IMG/VR virus record: IMGVR_UViG_3300002835_007081
Coordinates: 1-41,517 of that record
Length of the DNA: 41,517 nucleotides
Direction: 5' to 3' (one strand)
Origin: a virus
Shown: piece after piece, positions 8,032 through 13,891 of the stretch
How the letters are laid out: each line of letters opens with the position of its first letter
How positions within the stretch are numbered: the first letter of the stretch is position 1
The notes under the pieces: model-generated
What the model was told of the DNA's origin: nothing
The model's database searches: none
Seen by the model: the letters and a program-made list of their open reading frames with translations, nothing else
Program-made: the position numbers and the translations under genes

Positions 8032-8236
8032 CTCCCTTGGGACGACAGATTCGGACGGCGTAGGTGTTGAGGATCTCACCGTCGACTGCGAGTACCAACT
8101 CCCGGGCGAAGAGCCGTTCTTTGTCATCCGAACCACCTCGGGTTGGTCATTCGACCAACCCGAAACCCTGCTGGCTTTGCTAACCACTGTCAAGGAATCC
8201 GAGAAGAAATGCCGCTGTTCGCTTCCGCAAAGCTAA
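7949..8236 (+). CDS. Small protein, unknown
   Basis: 95 residues. The central DLTVDCEYQLPGEEPFFVIRTTSGWSFDQPETLLALLTTV segment looks like a folded beta-alpha unit. The gene overlaps the previous frame by 83 bases and ends inside the start of the UDG/exonuclease gene (28 bases). The first 30 residues may not be translated if a later start is used, but no good SD is visible at a later site. No family recognised. Confidence 0.55.
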   Translation: MLNQKPKTDKDYGPSINGFQIRFTQEPNSLGTTDSDGVGVEDLTVDCEYQLPGEEPFFVIRTTSGWSFDQPETLLALLTTVKESEKKCRCSLPQS

Positions 8237-9429
8237 CCAAGTCCTTGCCCGTCGTCCCACTTTGCGGGACGTGCAAGGCAGACCGAACTTGCCAGCATCC
8301 AAAGCAGACTTGGCCGGGTAAACCGGCCAAAGTCGTCTTTGTGGTAGATAAAGCCGGTGACGATGCGCCGGATGCTCTTCTAGACGGGCAATTTGGTCGT
8401 TTAGGGACGGTTTGCAATCGCGTTGGCATAACACTCGACGCTTACCCTAAAGTACCTGCGGCGGCCTGCCCAGGAGCCTCAAACGAGGCGTGGAGGCATT
8501 GCCAACCGCTTGTGGCGAGCGAACTCGCTCGCCTCAACCCCGAAGTCGTCATTCCCTACGGGCCGAGGGCCACGCAGTCGGTCATTGGTCGGTATTGGCA
8601 ACAACCTGCCGAACTTTACGACCGATGGTACGGCGCAGTGATCCCTTGCAGGGATCTTAACGCCTGGATCTGTCCGGTGGGCCTCATGGGCGAACACAAA
8701 CGGATGCTCGACGTGTCGAGCATGTTTGAATACAAGTACCTACGAGATGCGATGCGAATATCGGGCCGCCCGTGGCCCGATGGGTGCGTACCGCTAGACA
8801 GTCGAATCCAGCAGGTCTACCACGCCCAAGAGATCATCACCCAACTGGACAAGATCACCAAGACGGCTAAGATCGCGGCGTTCGACTACGAAACCACCGG
8901 GTTAAAGCCCGAATGGGACAACCAGCTAATCGTGTCGATGTCGGTGGCATACGTCGCCGAAGGCGACGTGCATTGCATATCGTTCCCGGTATTCGCCGAT
9001 ACGCACGATGCGATCCGGCGATTCCTAGTATCAGACATTCAGAAGATCGCTGCGAACATGAAGTTCGAGGATCGGTGGAGCCGATCCAAGCTGGGGGTTC
9101 AGGTTCGTCGGTGGTGGTGGGACACAATGCAGGCCGCACACTGGGAGAACCCCAATAGCGGCATCACGGGCTTGAAATTTCAAGCGTTTGCGAAGTTGGG
9201 CGTGCCTTACTTCGCTGATGATGTGGATTCATTTTTCGAGTCCGAGGAAAATTCTCAGCGAAACAAGATATTTTCGATTCCCACGCCAAAGCTCCTGACG
9301 TATAACGGGATGGATGCCATAGTCGAATTGCTGTTAGCATCGATGCAGATGGTCGAGAATGGCATCATCAAGGAACACTTTGTACCTAGTAAGTATCTAC
9401 CAGCAAAATGCTCACAGAAATCCACCTGA
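8209..9429 (+). CDS. UDG-like domain fused to DnaQ-type 3'-5' exonuclease; polymerase domain absent
   Basis: 406 residues. The N-terminal part (about 15-190) resembles the family-4-like uracil-DNA glycosylase domain that precedes the polymerase in SPO1-type phages: cysteines in LCGTCKADRTCQHPK (C19, C22, C28), a 'VVFVVDKAGDDAPD' active-site-like region (the usual GEAPG motif is degenerate here), and NPEVVIPYGPRA. The C-terminal part is the proofreading exonuclease of family A polymerases: ExoI FDYETTG (D226, E228), ExoII NMKFED (283-288), ExoIII Y365NGMD369. The protein stops 37 residues after ExoIII, where PolA proteins continue into thumb, palm and fingers. The ATG follows AAGGA (8192-8196). 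The polymerase domain is not elsewhere in the window. Confidence 0.8.
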   Translation: MPLFASAKLTKSLPVVPLCGTCKADRTCQHPKQTWPGKPAKVVFVVDKAGDDAPDALLDGQFGRLGTVCNRVGITLDAYPKVPAAACPGASNEAWRHCQPLVASELARLNPEVVIPYGPRATQSVIGRYWQQPAELYDRWYGAVIPCRDLNAWICPVGLMGEHKRMLDVSSMFEYKYLRDAMRISGRPWPDGCVPLDSRIQQVYHAQEIITQLDKITKTAKIAAFDYETTGLKPEWDNQLIVSMSVAYVAEGDVHCISFPVFADTHDAIRRFLVSDIQKIAANMKFEDRWSRSKLGVQVRRWWWDTMQAAHWENPNSGITGLKFQAFAKLGVPYFADDVDSFFESEENSQRNKIFSIPTPKLLTYNGMDAIVELLLASMQMVENGIIKEHFVPSKYLPAKCSQKST

Positions 9430-10538
9430 CCAACTTCCAAGCTCATCGGTCACGATCATTGGCGTTCTCTCCTAATGTCAACGTCATCGTAGGCCCCACA
9501 AACGCAGGTAAATCGTCAGTCTTTCGTGCAATCCGTTGGCTTGTGGAACACAAGCCGATCACCGGATTGCAGACGTTTGACGAGCTTCATACCGAAGTGA
9601 CCATCGCCTCTGAGAGAGGCGAGGTCACTCGATTCAAGCATCCATCCGAAGGGTACGGCTACAGAGTCGCCGGACAGGCCTTCGTGGCGTGCGCCACGAA
9701 GCAACCATCCGAAGTCCAAGCTACGCTTGGACTCTCGGAAATCAACCTGCAAGGACAGCACGATGCCCCATTCTTGCTGACGTTATCCCCCGGCCAGATG
9801 GCAAAGGAACTTAACCGAATCGTAGACTTGTCGATCATCGACAAGGCAAACGCAATGGCAGCTAGCAACGCCACCCGAACCAAAGGCGAACTTTCGGCGA
9901 TGGAAACCATCGCCGAGAAGCAGAAAGCAGAACTCGACCAGATCGCCTGGGTTCCAGGCGTTCTGGCCCAGCATGAATCATTAGTAGTGTTTATGCAAGA
10001 GTTGCAGCATAAGCAAAGCCGATACACGCTGCTGTCTGACAAGACGCAGGTAATCGACGAGCTATCCAAGGCTCTGCTAGCATTAGAAAGTCTGATACTG
10101 GGCTTGCAAGCCTTGGCCGATCAGGCCAAGGATGTCGCCGACAAGCAGAGTCGCCGCAAGGCGATTCTTACGACGGTTGCACCTTTGGTCGACGTATCGG
10201 CTAAGATCAGTTTAGTTAATACTGTTGGATCAGGATTAGCTAAACTGAAAAAGCAGGGCGAGCAGATCGCCGCCAAGCGATCTTGCTTGGCCACGATTCG
10301 ATCAGTAGCCCAGCAGCTAGTCGCTATTAAGCCCATCGACGGAGACGTGGATGGGCTACTGGCAACGGGCAAGCGACTCGCGGAGTCGCGAGCCAAGCAG
10401 ACCAAGTTAGTACGATTGATGTGGAGCGTTGCAGATTGGCAAGGAACTTATCGACTCGCTTGCCAATCCGTTATCGAGTTAGAAACCAAAATCAAATTAG
10501 TGAGGGAAGTATGCCCAACGTGCAAAAGACCGCTCTAG
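9408..10538 (+). CDS. Rad50/SbcC N-terminal half: Walker A, coiled coil, zinc hook
   Basis: 376 residues. It begins with the RecF/SMC-type start (LTEIHLTNFQAH). Walker A is GPTNAGKSS at 29-37, and the Q-loop region is NLQGQHDAPFLL (about 113-124). From about residue 150 it is a long Ala/Leu/Lys/Glu/Gln-rich coiled coil. It ends in a perfect zinc hook C369-P-T-C372-KRPL with the stop four residues later. No signature motif or Walker B is present. In a normal SbcC those would follow the returning coiled-coil arm. Here they are encoded separately at 11816-12331. The start overlaps the exonuclease gene by 22 bases. Confidence 0.85.
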   Translation: MLTEIHLTNFQAHRSRSLAFSPNVNVIVGPTNAGKSSVFRAIRWLVEHKPITGLQTFDELHTEVTIASERGEVTRFKHPSEGYGYRVAGQAFVACATKQPSEVQATLGLSEINLQGQHDAPFLLTLSPGQMAKELNRIVDLSIIDKANAMAASNATRTKGELSAMETIAEKQKAELDQIAWVPGVLAQHESLVVFMQELQHKQSRYTLLSDKTQVIDELSKALLALESLILGLQALADQAKDVADKQSRRKAILTTVAPLVDVSAKISLVNTVGSGLAKLKKQGEQIAAKRSCLATIRSVAQQLVAIKPIDGDVDGLLATGKRLAESRAKQTKLVRLMWSVADWQGTYRLACQSVIELETKIKLVREVCPTCKRPL

Positions 10539-11416
10539 CCATCCTGTGTTCGGATCTCCACTTGCGGGAAACTGCTCCGAGTGCCAGGGCTGAAAAGGAT
10601 TGGTACGAGGTCATGGAGAACCACCTGAACGCATTGGGGAAAGCATCATCTCGTTGGGGTGTTCCTATCGTCTGTGCCGGTGACGTGTTCGACCGATGGA
10701 ACCCATCGAGCGAACTCGTCCGATTCGCGATCCAGAAGCTACCCCCACTGAACGCTATTCCCGGCCAACACGATCTTCGCTACCACGACTACGAAAGTAG
10801 GCTCCGAGGAGCCTACGGATGTCTGGTCGCTGCGGAGATCCTATGGGATATACCCGTAGGTCGGTGGGATGGTGTCCCTGCCGAGATGGTGCAAGTGTGG
10901 GCCATGCCTTGGGGTAGGTGGGAGCCGCCGACCAAGGCTGAAAATTTCTATGGAATCAAGCTGGGAGTCCTGCACAAGTACGCATGGAGCAACCAGTTCA
11001 ACTGCCACGCCAAAGCCGACGAGTCGTCTCGATTCGAGCGACTCTACCCCAACCTCGATGCTATGATTATCGGAGACAATCATATCCCTTGGATGCTACC
11101 CAACGTAATGAACCACGGCGGGTTCATTCCGCAGAACGCCGATCAGAAATCCTTAGTACCACACTATGGTGTTCTGATGTCTGACGGCTCCATCGAGAAG
11201 CATCCCTACGATGTTCCCGAGCCAATATGGCTCGAATCGTGGCAACCGCAGGTCGAGGAGTCCAAGATCGCTTCCGAGGTCATTCAAGAGTTGCAGGATC
11301 TCCAACACACTGGTGATTCATTCCTAGAAACACTAGAGCGTTCCGTCGATGCTGCCCCGCCCCGAACTGCCCATATCCTTAGGCAGATGCTTGCAGATTT
11401 GAAACAAGATGGCTGA
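10511..11416 (+). CDS. Mre11/SbcD-like nuclease
   Basis: 301 residues. Metallophosphoesterase motifs are in order: CSDLHL (D15, H17), AGDVFDRW (D58, D61), PGQHD (H87, D88; Gln replaces the usual Asn of GNHD/E), GVLHKY, and GDNHIPW near residue 190 (the usual GHxH appears as GDNH). With Rad50 this enzyme resects ends and opens hairpins. It lies between the two Rad50 half-genes, overlapping the N-half by 28 bases and the next gene by 8. Start at 10511 because GAGG precedes it at about 10502-10505; the 5' in-frame extension is a shadow of the Rad50 half. The two altered motifs may tune activity but look conservative. Confidence 0.83.
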   Translation: MPNVQKTALAILCSDLHLRETAPSARAEKDWYEVMENHLNALGKASSRWGVPIVCAGDVFDRWNPSSELVRFAIQKLPPLNAIPGQHDLRYHDYESRLRGAYGCLVAAEILWDIPVGRWDGVPAEMVQVWAMPWGRWEPPTKAENFYGIKLGVLHKYAWSNQFNCHAKADESSRFERLYPNLDAMIIGDNHIPWMLPNVMNHGGFIPQNADQKSLVPHYGVLMSDGSIEKHPYDVPEPIWLESWQPQVEESKIASEVIQELQDLQHTGDSFLETLERSVDAAPPRTAHILRQMLADLKQDG

Positions 11417-11669
11417 TTTTGTCTGCGTAATCTGTAAAAACTTGGTCTACCGTATTCCAGAAGTACCTAGCCCAGACGTACAATACATTGCCTGCCCCTA
11501 CGGAGGGGCAGGCAATAAACCATGCACACTGAAAGCCAGGAGAACCGATTGTGGACTATGCGGAAATTCAAAAGAAATTAGAGTCAGCCAAGACTCTGCG
11601 AACGAGGTTGGAGGGGCAGAAGGAGCAACTACTCCGCAACCTCAAGGATCTCGGACACGAGACGATTGA
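11409..11669 (+). CDS. Small zinc-ribbon-like protein
   Basis: 86 residues with two CxxC knuckles, C6-V-I-C9 and C48-G-L-C51, plus C29 and C39, spaced like a zinc ribbon. The ATG overlaps the Mre11 stop (ATGGCTGA). The last 40 residues overlap the next gene in another frame for 119 bases, but the second knuckle lies inside that overlap, so the overlap itself is probably coding. It may be an accessory zinc protein of the Mre11/Rad50 cluster (inference from position). Confidence 0.5.
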   Translation: MADFVCVICKNLVYRIPEVPSPDVQYIACPYGGAGNKPCTLKARRTDCGLCGNSKEIRVSQDSANEVGGAEGATTPQPQGSRTRDD

Positions 11670-11799
11670 GTCAGCGCAAGCAGAAATCACGGAACTCGAA
11701 CAGTACATCGAAACCAATGAACCAGCTTTCAACCAACAGTGTGACGAATTTTTTGCGGCTAACCAAGATGCAATCAACGCTCTCGGTGGCCTCAAGTAA
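11551..11799 (+). CDS. Small coiled-coil protein in the Rad50 cluster
   Basis: 82 residues, GTG start preceded by AGGAG at 11538-11542 (8-nt spacing), a strong initiation signal. Nearly all helix: QKKLESAKTLRTRLEGQKEQ followed by further heptads (to about residue 55). It sits between the Mre11 gene and the Rad50 C-half. One reading is that it supplies the returning coiled-coil arm, or a bridging segment, of a Rad50 broken into pieces. The alternative is an unrelated small helical protein. Confidence 0.65.
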   Translation: MDYAEIQKKLESAKTLRTRLEGQKEQLLRNLKDLGHETIESAQAEITELEQYIETNEPAFNQQCDEFFAANQDAINALGGLK

Positions 11800-11815
11800 G
11801 CATAGGGCTGCCGTC

Positions 11816-12331
11816 ATGGCGGTCGAAAGCAGCAAGTCGTCTATCGACGACTTGCGAGAACGATACGAAGCCGCCTTGGCGGCCAAAGAGATTATCCAAC
11901 AAGTCAGCATGGAGTGCCAGGAGGCTTGCCAGAAACGCATCGGGTACGTTGTTACCCGATGTTTGCAGGCGGTGTTCCCTGACCAAGGGCTTACGTTTCG
12001 GCTCGTATTCGAGCAGAAACGGGGCCAGACAGAAGTGCGCGGCGTCCTCGTCGATGCGGAAGGTCACGAGCTTGACCCCCTCCAATCGTGCGGCGGCGGA
12101 ATTTTAGACGTGGCGGCTTTCGGCTTGCGGCTCGCTTGCCTTATGCTACAACGTCCTCAACCCGCTCGGGTTCTGATTCTGGACGAACCGTTCCGGTTCG
12201 TCTCGTCGCACTACCGCAGCAACGTCCGCGCACTACTGTCTGAGCTTTCACAGGAGATGGGTGTCCAGATCATCATGGTCACTCACATTGAAGAATTCAT
12301 GGACTTCGATAGCAGATTGGAGATTGCGTAA
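11816..12331 (+). CDS. Rad50/SbcC C-terminal half: ABC signature, Walker B, H-loop
   Basis: 171 residues from the ATG at 11816. A short N-terminal coiled coil (about 8-40) leads into the ATPase lobe: signature-type S91-C-G-G-G followed by the helix ILDVAAFGLRLACLML, Walker B VLILDEP (D123, E124), a D-loop-like FVSSHYR, and the H-loop in MVTH157. No Walker A is present; that is in the gene at 9408. The frame is open upstream to 11666, and an ATG at 11768 or a GTG at 11786 would add 16 or 10 residues. None has a clear SD, so coupling from the 11799 stop is likely. The stop overlaps the next ATG. Confidence 0.83.
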   Translation: MAVESSKSSIDDLRERYEAALAAKEIIQQVSMECQEACQKRIGYVVTRCLQAVFPDQGLTFRLVFEQKRGQTEVRGVLVDAEGHELDPLQSCGGGILDVAAFGLRLACLMLQRPQPARVLILDEPFRFVSSHYRSNVRALLSELSQEMGVQIIMVTHIEEFMDFDSRLEIA

Positions 12332-12516
12332 TGCGGCAACTTGATTGGTGGGAGACGATCCGACCGGGTGACTTGGCATGGTTCCCCGCCCCCCTGGCGG
12401 ATGGCTATTGCCCTGTGAACGTATCAATCGGCATGACAGTTGACGAGGCGTTCTGGCATTACAAAAGGGTTAACGTACTAGTTATCTTCTACAGACCCGA
12501 CGAGATCAACGCATGA
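12331..12516 (+). CDS. Small unknown protein
   Basis: 61 residues, Trp/aromatic-rich (LDWWETIRPGDLAWFPAPL). The start overlaps the Rad50 C-half stop (TAATG) and the end overlaps the next gene by 4 bases, which supports it as a real operon member. The 'RPGD.AWFPA..' opening recalls small SH3-like beta proteins, but I do not recognise a family. Confidence 0.6.
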   Translation: MRQLDWWETIRPGDLAWFPAPLADGYCPVNVSIGMTVDEAFWHYKRVNVLVIFYRPDEINA

Positions 12517-12737
12517 GCAGTGACCGATTCGAGTATGTCCTGAGATACGGTAACACACCAATCGACGACGACGTGGCACAAGCCATGTTCGTCGGTACGG
12601 ATGCCCCTGCCGGATCTCTTGAAAAAATCGAAGTGATGCGAAAACGCGCAGAACTCGGCCAACCTATTTTCCACGAAAACGACCGATCCGATTGGCGAGG
12701 GATCGGATTAACTTTTACTAAACCCAATGATGAGTAA
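12513..12737 (+). CDS. Small acidic protein, unknown
   Basis: 74 residues, acidic (IDDDVAQAMFVGTDAPAGSLEKIEVMRKRAELG), with one probable helix in the middle. It is coupled to its neighbours by a 4-base overlap upstream and an 11-base overlap downstream. No motif identified. Confidence 0.6.
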   Translation: MSSDRFEYVLRYGNTPIDDDVAQAMFVGTDAPAGSLEKIEVMRKRAELGQPIFHENDRSDWRGIGLTFTKPNDE

Positions 12738-13191
12738 GAAAAAGAAAAACCCACCTGCCGAGATATATGTGTGCCACTGGTCGCCCGGCAAGCACCCTCC
12801 TATGGGATTCTATAGCTACAGAGCAGACCGAAAGATCAGGACGCAGGAGGAAGCCTACGCTTTGCAGCGTAGGCTTCTGAAAAAAGCCAAGAGGATGCTA
12901 GACGCGAAGCGTCCTTTGAACGCTTCGCATTTCATGCAAGCTCTGCTAGCTATTGAGCCCGGTGCGTGGGTTCGCGAGTATGGCAGGGCGATCAGTAACA
13001 CCCGAATGGTGTCGTTTAAGGCGCGGTCGGAGCAAACCCGCGACGAGATGCTCAGAACCGTAAACGACCTCAGCAAAGTCCATAATGTTGTAAGCTCTGT
13101 GGAGCAAAGAGATGGGTTTTTTATCCACAGTTACGAGGCCCACATGATACAGAAGACCATCAGGATTTACCCAAAGGAGTATTGCAAGTGA
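12727..13191 (+). CDS. Basic unknown protein
   Basis: 154 residues from tandem ATGs at 12727/12730. It is Lys/Arg-rich, with a helical segment QRRLLKKAKRMLDAKRPL (about 43-60) and a C-terminal beta-like region. Two strong perfect inverted repeats (12850-12877 and 12904-12928) lie in its coding sequence, so the mRNA would be unusually folded just after the start. AAGGAG near its end serves the next gene. Function unknown. Confidence 0.65.
   Translation: MMSKKKKNPPAEIYVCHWSPGKHPPMGFYSYRADRKIRTQEEAYALQRRLLKKAKRMLDAKRPLNASHFMQALLAIEPGAWVREYGRAISNTRMVSFKARSEQTRDEMLRTVNDLSKVHNVVSSVEQRDGFFIHSYEAHMIQKTIRIYPKEYCK
12850..12877. repeat. Perfect inverted repeat, 12-bp stem, 4-nt loop (intragenic)
   Basis: GAAGCCTACGCT (12850-12861), loop TTGC, AGCGTAGGCTTC (12866-12877). 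A second hairpin, 9 bp with a 7-nt loop, follows at 12904-12928. Both are inside a coding sequence; see the finding on genome-wide hairpins. Confidence 0.95.
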
Positions 13192-13868
13192 CCAATAATC
13201 GCAAAATCTATACGATACACAACAACAATCTTGGGGATCACTGGACGAGCTACTGTTTGATGGCTGTTGTAGGTGAAATGCATCAAACTCGATACGAACT
13301 CGGAACGATCAACGCAGGTTTCGACTTCGTAGATCGCCTTACGGAAATCGAAGCCTTGTTCAATCAGCATGTTCGTTATGCTCCGATCTTGGTACGCGAA
13401 CAAGGTACGCACAAAATCGACGCTTGGTTGAATTGGTGCTTCCCGGCCTTGCCAGTAGATGCTGGGTTCCGTTGGGACATAATCAATGTGACCAAGACGG
13501 TATGCTATCAATTTGACGGCATATCTTCCGACACCCACAAGAATCCAGACGAACAGACAGCCTCGCAAATATTAAATTATTTCGAGGAGCTTGGGTACAG
13601 ATGTATCCGTTTGGGCAAGCATATGAGTCTACAGGAAGTGTGCCTAAATCTATCGCAGTGTGCGTTGTTCGTGGGGTGCGACAGTGGCATAAGCCACGTC
13701 GCACACAGTGTGGGTTGTCCAGTATTTATGTACGAGAAGCACCTACCCACCGAGACTTGCCATCGACTTAAGCAGTCAGATGTTTTTCGCAATTTATCAG
13801 AACTGAGAATGAAATCCCAGCACTGGCTTCAACTGCTAAGTATCGGCATGCGGCTTTCGACACCTTGA
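13188..13868 (+). CDS. GT9/heptosyltransferase-like glycosyltransferase
   Basis: 226 residues. The C-terminal half has the donor-site signature of GT-B heptosyltransferase/GT9-type enzymes: a helix (MSLQEVCLNLSQC), then LFVGCDSGISHVAHSVGCPV (about 162-181), where the 'G.DSG.sH.A...g.P' pattern binds the nucleotide sugar. The N-terminal lobe is short compared with bacterial GT9 (about 330 residues), so it may be reduced. GTG at 13188 is chosen because AAGGAG (13173-13178) is 9 nt upstream; a TTG at 13182 is too close. It is the last gene of the + operon and faces the fused glycosyltransferase gene tail-to-tail. Confidence 0.7.
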   Translation: MTNNRKIYTIHNNNLGDHWTSYCLMAVVGEMHQTRYELGTINAGFDFVDRLTEIEALFNQHVRYAPILVREQGTHKIDAWLNWCFPALPVDAGFRWDIINVTKTVCYQFDGISSDTHKNPDEQTASQILNYFEELGYRCIRLGKHMSLQEVCLNLSQCALFVGCDSGISHVAHSVGCPVFMYEKHLPTETCHRLKQSDVFRNLSELRMKSQHWLQLLSIGMRLSTP

Positions 13869-13891
13869 CCCGGCCAAGAGTAAGACGGCAG

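Noticed and set aside
8143-8208. Upstream start for the UDG/exonuclease gene
   Set aside because: The ATG at 8209 has an SD (AAGGA at 8192-8196) and the conserved Cys module begins soon after; the extension is a shadow of the previous gene.
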